The translations under genes and the position numbers were made by a program. Shown here piece by piece: positions 42,859 through 51,669 of a stretch of DNA of 64,000 nucleotides. The number at the start of each line of letters is the position of its first letter. The first letter of the stretch is position 1. The notes below the pieces were generated by a model. That model had not been told where the DNA came from. It saw only the letters and a program-made list of their open reading frames with translations, and did not search any database. The stretch is from Rugosimonospora africana (GTDB lineage: Bacteria > Actinomycetota > Actinomycetes > Mycobacteriales > Micromonosporaceae), in the NCBI RefSeq assembly GCF_016862975.1, contig NZ_BONZ01000021.1:1-64000 (forward strand). The letters run 5' to 3'.

Positions 42859-44873
42859 TGGCGTTCCTCACTAGACGAGACTGGTGTGATGCGTACCCGT
42901 TGCGTGGCGGTGCGCCCCTCGGTCACCCGGAGCGCGACGCCGCCGCACCCGAAGGTGCTGTCGCGCACGTCGAACAGGTCGGTGCCGTCGACCGCCGCGC
43001 GGATGCGGTCGCCGGAGCAGGTGATCCCCAGGCGGTACGTGGTGCCGAATGTCCACGGGTACGGGCACTCGGCGAGTACCGTGTCGCCCCGGAGCAGCCG
43101 CGCCGTGTCCCGGCCGGTCAACTCCAGCGCGTAGTGGCGGTGCAGCCCCTGTACCCGCGCGGCGAGGCCGACTCCGGCCGCGACGTGCGGCGTGACGTCG
43201 GCGGTGACGGTGTAGTCGTGCCACTCCCGGGCACCGGTGATGAGCATTCCGGTGCCGTGGTTCTGCACGATGCGGAACGGTTCCGGCCAGCGCTCGTCGA
43301 ACCGGTGCACCGCCGGCACCCAGGCGCGGCGCCACATCGTCCCGCCGTCGGCCGGGCGGGTGAGCGTGACGTCGGGTTCCCCGTCCCAGGTCAGGTAGTG
43401 CAGCGCGGCCGGTCCGTCGGTGCGTACCCCGACCGCGACGACCGGCTGGCCGCCCAGGTCCGGTACGGTCCAGGCCAGCTCGCCGGTGCCGGCGACCGGG
43501 CACTCGACGGTACGCGGCTCGTCGTCGCCGGTGTACGCCTGGACCACCAGCCGCGCGGTGCCGTCGACCCGGGCCCGTACCGTCTGACCGGGGTACAGCG
43601 CGGGGCTCCCGACCAGGCCGTAGATAGGCATGTCCCGGGCCTCGGGCGGGATGAACACCGGCGTCACGACCGTGGCCGCCCCGCCGATCGCCAGGTGCCC
43701 GCCGCCGTTGGCGACGTCGGTGGCACCATCGACCGCGGCGAAGCCGTGCACCGAGCCGGGCAGCGTGAACCCGAAGCGGGGTGCCGCCTCGCCGGTGGCC
43801 GGTTCGGCACCGTACCGGCGGCGGCCGAGGTCGGCCAGTGCCAGCGCTTCCCGGGCCGCGTCGGTGACGCACGCGCCGCCGTCCGCGGTCGGCAGGTACA
43901 TCCGGTCGGCCACCGGCCCGCGCCAGTCGGTCCCGGTGTCCCGCCCGGCGTCCAGCCCGGCCAGCCCGCCGAACACCCCGCAGATCGCGCCGACGTTGCC
44001 GGCGTTGGAGTCGGTGTCCCAGCCGGACGTGTTGACCACCGTCATCGCCCGGTTGAACTCGCCGCCGCTGTGCGCCAGCGCGGCGATGACGATCGCGTGG
44101 TTCGGTACCACGTGGCAGTTGCCGCCGTACCGGTGGTAGCCGTACCGCTCGTCGATCCGGGCCCTGGTCGCCTTCCAGTCGCCGTCGGCGGCCCAGGACC
44201 GCACGTCGGCATGGATCCGCGCGATCAGGCTGTCCGGTGGGATCAGGCCGACCGCGGTGTCCAGCAGCGCGTCCATCTTGTCCTCGGTGAACGCACCCGC
44301 GACCAGCGCGGCGACCACCCGGGCCGCGTGGATGGACTCGCCGTCGTGGCTGACCCGGGCGGCCCGCTCGGCGAGGTCGGCCGCCGCCGCCGGGTCGCCG
44401 GGGCAGGTCAGCGCGAAGCCCTCGACGAAGATCTGCGCCCCGACCTGCTCGGCCACCACGGTGCCGTTGAGCGCGATCGAACCGCTGTCCGGCGGCAGGA
44501 TCCCGGCCTTCATCCGCAGGTACGCCGTGTGTTCGGTGGAGTTGCCCAAGCCGCCCCACCACAGCACCGAGGTGTCCTCGACGATGTAGTCCAGCCAGGC
44601 GGCACCGACCTCCCGTGAGGTCGGGTCGAGGCCGGCGTCCCGCAGCGCCCGGGGGAACACGAACGTGCCGCTGATGTCGTCGTCGGTCACGACGAGCAGG
44701 TGGTTCTTCAGCGCCACGTCGCGGCGGTCGTTGACGTAGTAGGTGATGTCGCCGAGTTCGGCGGCGATCCGCTGGTGGGTCCAGCCCTCGAAAGGCCGGC
44801 CCAGGTAGACCGCGATGATCTTGCCGAGGACTCCGGCGTAGACCCGTTCGGTGTAGTCGTCGGTGATGGGCAT
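42855..44873 (-). CDS. ADP-ribosylglycohydrolase-family protein with C-terminal lectin-like domain
   Basis: 672 aa. N-terminal alpha-helical ARH/DraG-type domain (about 1-345) with metal motifs VTDDDISGTF (near 62) and GWDTDSNAGNVGAICG (near 285), also EHTAYLRMKAGI. The C-terminal part (about 345-672) is beta-rich: a small sandwich then a jelly-roll LamG/concanavalin-like domain (YALELTGRDTARLL, RLGITCSGDRIRAAVDG). Known relatives cleave ribosyl N- or O-glycosidic bonds. Together with RbsK and RbsD this suggests release of ribose from an imported glycoside. No signal peptide. The ATG overlaps the rbsD stop by one base. Confidence 0.9.
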   Translation of the reverse strand: MPITDDYTERVYAGVLGKIIAVYLGRPFEGWTHQRIAAELGDITYYVNDRRDVALKNHLLVVTDDDISGTFVFPRALRDAGLDPTSREVGAAWLDYIVEDTSVLWWGGLGNSTEHTAYLRMKAGILPPDSGSIALNGTVVAEQVGAQIFVEGFALTCPGDPAAAADLAERAARVSHDGESIHAARVVAALVAGAFTEDKMDALLDTAVGLIPPDSLIARIHADVRSWAADGDWKATRARIDERYGYHRYGGNCHVVPNHAIVIAALAHSGGEFNRAMTVVNTSGWDTDSNAGNVGAICGVFGGLAGLDAGRDTGTDWRGPVADRMYLPTADGGACVTDAAREALALADLGRRRYGAEPATGEAAPRFGFTLPGSVHGFAAVDGATDVANGGGHLAIGGAATVVTPVFIPPEARDMPIYGLVGSPALYPGQTVRARVDGTARLVVQAYTGDDEPRTVECPVAGTGELAWTVPDLGGQPVVAVGVRTDGPAALHYLTWDGEPDVTLTRPADGGTMWRRAWVPAVHRFDERWPEPFRIVQNHGTGMLITGAREWHDYTVTADVTPHVAAGVGLAARVQGLHRHYALELTGRDTARLLRGDTVLAECPYPWTFGTTYRLGITCSGDRIRAAVDGTDLFDVRDSTFGCGGVALRVTEGRTATQRVRITPVSSSEERQ

Positions 44874-45265
44874 CAGAACGGCACTCCCGCCTGAAGGATG
44901 ATGTTCGCGTACGGTGTCGCCTCGCCGGTACGCACGACGGCCTTCGCCGTCGCCGTCACGGCCTTGAGCTGTTCGTGTGTCACTCGGTCGATCGGGATGT
45001 CCCCGAGCTGCGCGCGCAGGCCGTTCAGCAGCCCCGGGTCGGCCAGTTGGTCGGCGACCGTGGCGCGCTCGACGACGAGGTCGGCCAGCACGGTGCGCAG
45101 CACGGTGAGTAATCCGGGTTCTCCCCGGGCGAAGACCAGGTCGATGGGTTCGACACCGGCCGGCACCGGCAGCCCCGGGTCGGCGACGACGAGCAGGTCA
45201 CCGTGACCCATGCCGGCGACGAGCGCGGCCAGCCGCGGGTGCCACAGTCCGGCGTGGCGCATCAT
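44873..45265 (-). CDS. rbsD: RbsD/FucU-family sugar mutarotase (ribose pyranase)
   Basis: 130 aa. MMRHAGLWHPRLAALVAGMG followed by HGD with His21, the catalytic position of RbsD, then VVADPGLPVP and the C-terminal TPYANIILQAG. It interconverts pyranose and furanose forms so that ribokinase can act. The ATG overlaps the rbsK stop (ATGA). Confidence 0.94.
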   Translation of the reverse strand: MMRHAGLWHPRLAALVAGMGHGDLLVVADPGLPVPAGVEPIDLVFARGEPGLLTVLRTVLADLVVERATVADQLADPGLLNGLRAQLGDIPIDRVTHEQLKAVTATAKAVVRTGEATPYANIILQAGVPF

Positions 45266-46236
45266 GACGCCACGCCCGCCCCGTGAACGGCCGGACCGCT
45301 CACGCGGTCCTCCCCGAGCAGCCGCTCCAGTTGCGCGAGGGTGGGCAGTGCCGCCTGCGCGCCGAGCATGCCGGTCGCCAGCGCCCCGGCCGCGCACCCC
45401 CGGCGTACCGCATCGGCCAGCGACACCCCGCCGGCCAGCGACGCGGCGAGCGCTCCGCAGAACGCGTCGCCCGCGCCCGTGGTGTCCACCACGTCGGCCG
45501 CGAACGGCGGCTGCGCCCATCCGGTCGTACCGTCGTGGGCCACCGCACCCTGGCCGCCGAGCGTGATGACGCACGCCGCCGGACCGTGCCGCAGCAGGTC
45601 GCCGGCCAGCCCTATCCACCCGGCCGGGGTGTCCGGCGCGGGACGGCCGGCCAGGGCGAGGGCCTCGGTCTCGTTCACGATCAGCACGTCCACGACCCGC
45701 AGCAGCGCCGCGAAGTCGGGCTGGCCGGGATCGGGCAGCGGGGCGGCGTTGAGGACCACCCGGGCACCGGCCCGCCGCGCCACACCCGCGGCGGCCAGGC
45801 ACGTGTCGATCGGTACCTCCAACTGCGCGGCCAGCACCGCGCCGGGCGCCAGCGCGCCGGCCAGGCCGCCGGTCGCCGACGCGTCCAGCGCGTGGTTCGC
45901 GCCGGGAGCCACGACGATGGTGTTCTCTCCGTCGGCGGCCACCATGATCATCGCCATGCCGGTGCTCGACCCGTCGACCTCGATCAGGTGGTCGAGGCAC
46001 ACCCCCTCGCCGGCCAGCGCCTCGCGGGTCTGGCGGCCGAACGCGTCGGTGCCGATCGCCGCGTACAGCAGGGTCGGGGCGCCGAGCCGGCACGCGGCGA
46101 CCGCCTGGTTCGCGCCCTTGCCGCCGGTACGCAGCGCCACGTCCGTACCGAGCAACGTCTGGCCCGGCTCCGGTAGGTGCTCGACGCGTACGATCATGTC
46201 GACGTTGGCGCTGCCCACGACCACGACCCGGCTCAC
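45262..46236 (-). CDS. rbsK: Ribokinase (PfkB family)
   Basis: 324 aa. Substrate motif RTGGKGANQAVAACRLGA near residue 36 and the PfkB signature VVDTTGAGDAFCGALA (catalytic Asp near 254). It phosphorylates ribose or a related sugar. GTG 46236 overlaps the lacI stop (GTGA). With rbsD it makes a ribose-processing step inside a glycan operon. Confidence 0.94.
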   Translation of the reverse strand: MSRVVVVGSANVDMIVRVEHLPEPGQTLLGTDVALRTGGKGANQAVAACRLGAPTLLYAAIGTDAFGRQTREALAGEGVCLDHLIEVDGSSTGMAMIMVAADGENTIVVAPGANHALDASATGGLAGALAPGAVLAAQLEVPIDTCLAAAGVARRAGARVVLNAAPLPDPGQPDFAALLRVVDVLIVNETEALALAGRPAPDTPAGWIGLAGDLLRHGPAACVITLGGQGAVAHDGTTGWAQPPFAADVVDTTGAGDAFCGALAASLAGGVSLADAVRRGCAAGALATGMLGAQAALPTLAQLERLLGEDRVSGPAVHGAGVAS

Positions 46237-47297
46237 TGCGCTCCTTCGGCGGTCTCAGCCGGCTCGGTCTCAGCCGGCGCGTCGCCGCCCGGCGGGTCCG
46301 GGCAGCCGCAGGAGCCGCGGGCGACCAGAGTCACCGGCAGCACCGAGATGTGCGGGTCCGCGTCCGGGTCGTCCATCCGGTCCAGCAGCCGGGCCACCGC
46401 GGTCTGCCCGAGTTGCCCGAACGGCTGGGCCATCGTGGTCAGCGCCGGGGTCGAGTACGCCGTGGCCGCGATCCCGTCGAAGGACGCGATCGCGACGTCC
46501 TCGGGGCAGCGGATGCCCAGCTCCTGCAGCGCGCGCAGCACGCCGAGCGCCTGCTCGTCGCTGGCTACGAACACCGCGTCGAAGCGACCGTCCGCCAGCA
46601 GCGCGCGACCGCCCAGGTAGCCGGCTCGGCGACCGAACGTGCCGTGCCACACCGACATCTCGCTCGGCCGCACGCCCGCCTCGGCCAGCGCGTCGCGCCA
46701 CCCGCCGACCCGTTCGTTGGCCGGTACCACGTCCTCTGGGCCGGAGATGCACGCGATGCTGCGCCGGCCGTGGCCGAGCAGGTGTTCGGTCGCCGCGCGG
46801 GCGCCGTTGCGGTTGTCGGCCAGCACCGCCGGAGCCCCGCCGCCGGGGCTCTGCCGGTCCAGGGTCACCCACGGGACCGCGGACCGTTGCAGCTCCGGTA
46901 CGCAGCTGGCCGGACCGTGCGCGGGTACCAGGAACAGCCCGTCGACCTGGCGGGCCAGGAACGTGCGCACGTACGTGGTCTGCCGCTCGTCGTCCTCGGC
47001 GGCGTTACCGATGAGCAGCGTGTAGTCCTGCGCGAACGCCGCCTCCTCGATCGCCCGGGACAGTTGCGCGAAGAACGGGTTGGACGTGTCCGGCACGACG
47101 AGGCCGAGCGTCATGGTCCGGTTCATGCGCAACGACCGGGCGATGCCGTTGGGCCGGTACCCCAACTGCTCGATCGCCGCGAGCACGCGTGCCCGCGTCT
47201 CCGGCGCGACACCCCGTGGTCCACCGTTGAGCACGTAGCTCACGACCGCGGGCGATGTACCCGCGAGTCTCGCGACGTCAGCTCGGCGAACGGCCAC
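46233..47297 (-). CDS. LacI-family repressor of the sulfatase/ribose operon
   Basis: 354 aa. HTH and hinge at the N-terminus (ADVARLAGTSPAVVSYVLN, VAPETRARVLAAIEQLGYRPN, IARSLRMNRTMTLGLVVPD), then a periplasmic-binding-fold effector domain (CISGPEDVVPANERVGGWR, VFVASDEQALGVLRAL). The tail is Glu/Pro/Ala rich with a CGCP motif. GTG 47297 has GGGAGG four bases upstream. It is the first gene of the 11-gene unit. Two near-identical operators lie just upstream, consistent with autoregulation. Confidence 0.93.
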   Translation of the reverse strand: MAVRRADVARLAGTSPAVVSYVLNGGPRGVAPETRARVLAAIEQLGYRPNGIARSLRMNRTMTLGLVVPDTSNPFFAQLSRAIEEAAFAQDYTLLIGNAAEDDERQTTYVRTFLARQVDGLFLVPAHGPASCVPELQRSAVPWVTLDRQSPGGGAPAVLADNRNGARAATEHLLGHGRRSIACISGPEDVVPANERVGGWRDALAEAGVRPSEMSVWHGTFGRRAGYLGGRALLADGRFDAVFVASDEQALGVLRALQELGIRCPEDVAIASFDGIAATAYSTPALTTMAQPFGQLGQTAVARLLDRMDDPDADPHISVLPVTLVARGSCGCPDPPGGDAPAETEPAETAEGAQ

Positions 47298-47307
47298 TCT
47301 GCCTCCC

Positions 47308-47323
47308 AGCAACGCGTGTTGCT
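47308..47323. promoter_or_regulatory. LacI operator candidate 1
   Basis: AGCAACGCGTGTTGCT is palindromic except at the two flanking centre positions. It lies immediately upstream of the ribosome site of the LacI gene that heads the sulfatase operon. Confidence 0.7.
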
Positions 47324-47363
47324 TGCGTGTTGGCAGAGATCTTGTGACGAGCGCGTTAACGGA

Positions 47364-47379
47364 AGCAACACGTGTTGAT
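47364..47379. promoter_or_regulatory. LacI operator candidate 2
   Basis: AGCAACACGTGTTGAT contains a perfect 12-bp palindrome CAACACGTGTTG. It is centred 56 bp from operator 1 and overlaps a TTGCTT box that could be the -35 of a minus-strand promoter, with CAAGAT 18 bp downstream. Confidence 0.7.
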
Positions 47380-47533
47380 ATCCCGTTGCCCAATCGTGAC
47401 CTTGTTTCGGATCGCGGTCACGGTCGCGCAACACGACGTAGCGTCGCGGTACCCCTCGATTCCTCCCCGCGATTCCTCAGCCCCCGGTGCACAATCCGTC
47501 ACCGGCAACCTCGGGCGATACCCTCTTCAACGC

Positions 47534-47604
47534 GCTTTGCTCTGCTTACCTATACGCGACACAAACGGCGTTCGAGTGTTGCGTCCAGGTAAGCAGAGCA
47601 AAGC
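47534..47604 (+). other. 71-nt intergenic hairpin with 18-bp perfect inverted arms
   Basis: Arms GCTTTGCTCTGCTTACCT (47534-47551) and its exact reverse complement (47587-47604) flank 35 nt. Inside them ACGCGACAC (47554-47562) pairs with GTGTTGCGT (47576-47584), with one G.U in plus-strand RNA. A 2x2 internal loop joins the stems and the apical loop is 13 nt. It is AT-richer than its surroundings and has no ORF. It lies downstream of the frameshifted LPXTG gene. It could be a terminator, a structured RNA or a small mobile element. Confidence 0.8.
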
Positions 47605-47662
47605 ATCCACAATGGACACCCACCGCGCGGAACTCCCCTGGTCAGGGAGATCGGGATCCGCG

Positions 47663-49003
47663 TCAGGAGGTGCGGCGCCCGCGCGTCATCCACACCAGCG
47701 CGGTACCCGCGAGGATCAGCGCCAGCCCGGTGGCCGACAGCGGAACCGTCGCGCGCCCGAACCCGTCACGGGCAGGACTCTCGGAGTGGCCAGCGCGGTG
47801 TTCGACGGGTCCCCGCCGGGATCGTGGCGGAACCCGTGTAGTCGGCCCCGGTCAGCGTGTCGGTGTACGTGTAGCAGCCCGCCGCCGAGACGAACGTCGC
47901 CGGGATCGCGTACTGTCCGTCACCGCTGACCGGCAGCGCACCGCCGGAAAGCACCGGCGTCCCAACGAAGCTCACCCCCGAGCAGGACGTGCCGATCGGG
48001 GACACCGGGCCGAGCAGCCGCCAGGTCAACGTTCCCGGCTGGCCACCGGTACCGCTCACCGTGACGGTCTGCCGCAGCGTGCCGCCCACCGGCACGCTGG
48101 TCGCGTTGATCGCCCCGGTGATCGACGGGGTCACCGGGACGGTGCACAGGCCGGCCGGGAACGACGTGGCGCCGAGGTTGCCGGTCCAGGTGTTCGCCGT
48201 GCCGGCGGTGCCGGACCCGGTGGTCTGGTCGCGGCAGTCGGTGCTGACGCTGTTGGTGGCCCGGTTGCCGGTGACGGTGAAGTGCGAGCCGCCCTGCAAC
48301 CAGATGCCGTTGCCGCCGTCGGCCGGCCCGGACACCGGGTCGCCGACCCCGGCGTCGGTGACCACGTTCCCGCTGATCGTCACGTCGGTGGCCACCGGTC
48401 CGGCGTTGCTGCTCGACGCGACCCGGACGCCGTTGAGCCGCCGGCTGATGATGTTGTCGATGATCCGCACGCCGGTCGACGGGTTGGCCGAGTAGAAGAT
48501 GTTGTTCAGGTTGATGCCGGACGCGGCGCCGCCGGTGATGGTGTTGTTGGCGATGGTGACGTCGTCGTTGCCGCCGCTCACGAAAATCGCCGACCCGGCC
48601 GCGGGATCGTTCGGGTTCGTCCAGCCGATGGTGTTCCCGGTGATCTGCACGTGCTGCGCGAGGAACAACGCCACGAAGTTGCCGTCGTCCACGCTGGTGT
48701 TGCCGGTGATGGTGACGTTCTGCGACCGGGTCACGCCGTCGCCGACCCCGGTGGTGTTGATCGCCGGCCGGTTGCGCGCGAACGCGTTGTCGCTGATCGT
48801 CACGTTGCTGGCCACGCCGCTGGTGAAGAAGATTCCGTTGCCGGACGTCGATCCCGCGGCGGTGTTGTCGGTGATCCGGTTGTGGTTGATCAGCGTGGGC
48901 GTGGCACCCACGGTACGACGGCCGCCGACGCTCCAGAGGCAGCCAGGCCGGCCGCCACCGTCCCACCGAGCAGCACCGCCAGGGCGCCGATGACGCGAAC
49001 CAT
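47663..49003 (-). pseudogene. LPXTG-anchored parallel beta-helix surface protein, with three one-base frameshifts
   Basis: Pieces of one gene lie in shifting frames. The signal peptide (MVRVIGALAVLLGG, cut after ASA) reads from ATG 49003 and stops after about 37 codons. The beta-helix body (TPTLINHNRITDN, then many TISDN/TITGN repeats and a beta-sandwich) is in a second frame. The end (GGDPSNTALATPRV, LPVTG) and the anchor helix and TRGRRTS tail use two further frames, stopping at 47663. Adding one base at about 48908 (GGG), 47818 (CCC) and 47770 (GGG) restores a continuous protein with an LPVTG sortase signal. Either a decaying gene or sequencing deletions. Confidence 0.8.
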
Positions 49004-49023
49004 GGGTACAAATCGCACGCAGC

Positions 49024-49055
49024 GCAATATAACCGCCGGTACCCGGCTGTATTGC
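49024..49055. promoter_or_regulatory. 32-bp imperfect inverted repeat upstream of the beta-helix gene
   Basis: GCAATA (49024-49029) and TATTGC (49050-49055) flank CCGGTACCCGG. It lies 21 bp before the start of the beta-helix gene and includes a TATATT box on the minus strand, so it probably overlaps the promoter. Confidence 0.4.
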
Positions 49056-49120
49056 CGGTTTTGCATTCTTCGTTGAACTGTCCGTTGTGGACGGCTCGTG
49101 AGCACCGCTCACGGCCGGCA

Positions 49121-49161
49121 CGCCGGCCCGCACGCAAGCGCCGGCCCGCACGCAAGCGCCG
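49121..49161. repeat. 18-bp tandem repeat, two units
   Basis: CGCCGGCCCGCACGCAAG occurs twice in a row (49121-49138, 49139-49156), and the next bases start a third. It lies between the beta-helix gene and the 3' end of the ThDP-enzyme gene. Confidence 0.75.
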
Positions 49162-49163
49162 GG

Positions 49164-50810
49164 TCAGTGGCCCCGGAACGCCTCTTCCAACCACCACGCG
49201 CCGCGCTCCGCGGTCACCTTCGCGTCGACCACGAGCGGCCGTTCGCGCGGCCCGATCAGCCACTGCCGCACGGCGTCGAGGTCCCGCACGTCGCGCACGG
49301 TCAACGCGTCGGCGCCGAACCCCCGGGCGATCGCGGCGATGTCGGTGTCCGGGAACGTCACGGTGGACAGCGGATGCCCGTCCGGCCCGAAGTGGTGCAC
49401 CTCGGCCCCGTAGGCCGCGTCGTTGTAGACCACGACGAGCATCGGCAGGCGCAGCCGGACCACCGTCTCCAGGTCCGCCACGCTCATCAGGAAGCCGCCG
49501 TCGCCGCACGCCGCGACCGGCATCCGGTCCGGCGCCGCGAGCGCGGCACCGATCGCGGTGGCCAGGCCCAGACCGATCGACTGGTACGCCTGGGTGAAGC
49601 AGAACCCGTCGTCGTCGGGTACCGACAGGTAGGCGCTCGGGTACCCCATGAAGTTGCCCGAGTCCACGGCCAGCACCCGCTGCGCGGGCAGCAGTTCGTC
49701 GAGCCGGATCGACAGGCTCCGGGCGTCCACGCGCGACCCGTCGCCCTCGTCGTGGTACGGCACCGTGTGCGCACCGACCTCGACGGCGATCCGCGCACGC
49801 AGCTCCGCCGTCCGGTACCCGCCGGCCGCCGGCCCCCGGGCGGCCAGTTCGTCGGCGACCGCCCGGGCGGTGCGGTCGACGTCGCCCAGCACGCCGAGGT
49901 CGACCGGCCGGTGCGCGCCGAGCGCGTCGGCCTCCACGTCGACCTGGACGACCGTCGCGTCCGGCCCGACGAGCTTGCCGTGCCGCATCGTCCACATGTT
50001 CAGCCCGCAGCCCCACCCGACGATCAGGTCGGCGCCCGCGATCAGCTCGGCGGCCAGCGGCGTGGCGAACCCGCCGGAGATGCCCAGCGACCACGGGTGG
50101 TTCTGGAAGAAGCCCTTCGCCACCGCCGACGTCGCGAGCAGCGCGCCGGTCCGGTCGGCCAGCCGCAGCAGCGACTCGCGGGCGCGGCACAGCCGGGCGC
50201 CGCGCCCGGCGATGAACACCGGCCGGCGCGACCGGGCCAGCAGGTCGGCCAGCTCGGCGATCGCGTCCGGCGACGGCTCCACCGCGACCGGAGCCGGCGC
50301 GGCGGCCGGTGCCAGCGCGTCGTCGGGCAGCTGGGCCGCCTGGACGTCGAGCGGCAGGTTGAGCAGCACGGTCCGCCGCTGCGCCAGCGCCAGGTGGTAC
50401 GCGCGGGCCGCGTCGGCCAGCGCGGTGGCCGGCGACGAGACCCGGACCGGGACCGCGCCCACCGCCTCGGCCAGCGCCGGCTGGTCGACCGCGAAGTTCG
50501 ACCGGGGCTCGGTGGCCTCGGCGGCGAGCACGAGCATCGGAGTGCGGCTCTTCGCCGCCTCGGTGATGCCGGTCAGCGCGTTGGTCAGCCCGCAACCCTG
50601 GTGCACGCTGACCGCCGCGACCCGCCGGCTCACCCGACCGTACGCGTCGGCCATGGTCGCCGCGCCGCCCTCGTGCCGGGCGGCCACGAACCGCGCTCCG
50701 GCGTCGACCAGCGCGTTGGTGACGTGGAAGTTGCCGCTACCCACCACGCCGAACACGTGGTCGATGCCGAGCTGGGCCAGCGACCGGCCCACCGCCTCCG
50801 CGACCCGCAT
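49164..50810 (-). CDS. Thiamine-diphosphate-dependent enzyme (acetolactate synthase/benzoylformate decarboxylase-like)
   Basis: 548 aa with the three-domain ThDP layout: N-terminal Pyr domain with activating Glu in ARHEGGA (Glu47), central FAD/NAD-like domain (FIAGRGARL), C-terminal PP domain with GDGGF (near 437) followed about 28 residues later by NDAAYG, which binds Mg-ThDP. Reaction is decarboxylation or C-C bond formation/cleavage of a 2-keto acid. It is the last gene of an AraC-led operon with a cyclase and a hydrolase, so a catabolic role is more likely than branched-chain biosynthesis. Confidence 0.9.
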   Translation of the reverse strand: MRVAEAVGRSLAQLGIDHVFGVVGSGNFHVTNALVDAGARFVAARHEGGAATMADAYGRVSRRVAAVSVHQGCGLTNALTGITEAAKSRTPMLVLAAEATEPRSNFAVDQPALAEAVGAVPVRVSSPATALADAARAYHLALAQRRTVLLNLPLDVQAAQLPDDALAPAAAPAPVAVEPSPDAIAELADLLARSRRPVFIAGRGARLCRARESLLRLADRTGALLATSAVAKGFFQNHPWSLGISGGFATPLAAELIAGADLIVGWGCGLNMWTMRHGKLVGPDATVVQVDVEADALGAHRPVDLGVLGDVDRTARAVADELAARGPAAGGYRTAELRARIAVEVGAHTVPYHDEGDGSRVDARSLSIRLDELLPAQRVLAVDSGNFMGYPSAYLSVPDDDGFCFTQAYQSIGLGLATAIGAALAAPDRMPVAACGDGGFLMSVADLETVVRLRLPMLVVVYNDAAYGAEVHHFGPDGHPLSTVTFPDTDIAAIARGFGADALTVRDVRDLDAVRQWLIGPRERPLVVDAKVTAERGAWWLEEAFRGH

Positions 50811-50831
50811 GCGTCCCCGGCCTCCCGCGCG

Positions 50832-51605
50832 TCAGCGCTCGACCAGTGCCAGCACCCGGGCCGGACTGCCCGATCCGGCCACGATGGGCAGCGGCGCCGC
50901 GATGACCACCGCGCCGGTCGCCGGCAGCTGGGCCAGGTTCTGCAACTGGGTCAGCCCGTACTTGTTCGCGCCGAGCAGGAACGAGTGGCACGGGAACGGC
51001 GGGTCGAAGCCGGGTGCGGCACCCGCGTCGGTGCCGACCGTCTCCACTCCGACGCCGATGACCGGCGCCTCATCGGCCAGCCAGCGCGCGCAGCGCGGGG
51101 AGATGCCCGGGGTGTGCGAACCGGTGTCGTCGGCGTTGAGGAAGTCGGCCTGCGAGCCGGAGCGGGCGTCCCACCCGGTGCGGTACAGCAGCCAGCCGCC
51201 CTCCGGCAGCGGCCCGTGCGCCTTCTCCCAGTCGCGGACGTCGTCGATGTCGAGCAGGAAGTCCGGGTCGGCCGCGACCCGGTCGGCGAAGTCCAGCACC
51301 ACGGCCGGGGCGACCAGCCGCCGCACCGGCACTCGCGACACATCGTCCCCGTCGCGGCCGGTGACCCAGTGGTTGGGGGCGTCGAAGTGGGTGCCGACGT
51401 GCTCGCCGGTGCGGATGTTGTTCCAGTACCAGGCCGGCCCGCGGTCGTCGTACCGGCTGATCTCCTCGAGCTGGAACGGAACCGTGTTGGCGAACGGCTC
51501 GGGCAGCTGGAGGATCGGCGTCGTGTCGGTCAGCGGCGCGGTGAGGTCAACGACCTCGATGGTCCCGGAGGCCAGGGCCCCCAGCAGGTCGGCGAGCACC
51601 GGCAC
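50832..51605 (-). CDS. Cyclase/kynurenine-formamidase-family hydrolase
   Basis: 257 aa. Metal motif GEHVGTHFDAPNHW (near residue 67, the HxGTHxDxPxH signature of PF04199), plus VVLDFADR, LLYRTGW and VIGVGVETVGTDAG. Family members hydrolyse cyclic amides, isatin or N-formylkynurenine. GTG 51605 has GAGGAGG upstream. 21 bp separate it from the ThDP gene. Confidence 0.88.
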   Translation of the reverse strand: MPVLADLLGALASGTIEVVDLTAPLTDTTPILQLPEPFANTVPFQLEEISRYDDRGPAWYWNNIRTGEHVGTHFDAPNHWVTGRDGDDVSRVPVRRLVAPAVVLDFADRVAADPDFLLDIDDVRDWEKAHGPLPEGGWLLYRTGWDARSGSQADFLNADDTGSHTPGISPRCARWLADEAPVIGVGVETVGTDAGAAPGFDPPFPCHSFLLGANKYGLTQLQNLAQLPATGAVVIAAPLPIVAGSGSPARVLALVER

Positions 51606-51669
51606 AGCATCCTCCTCGGGTGGCGACGATGCCGGCATCGTACGCCGCGCGAGCCGGCCCGGCGATGGG

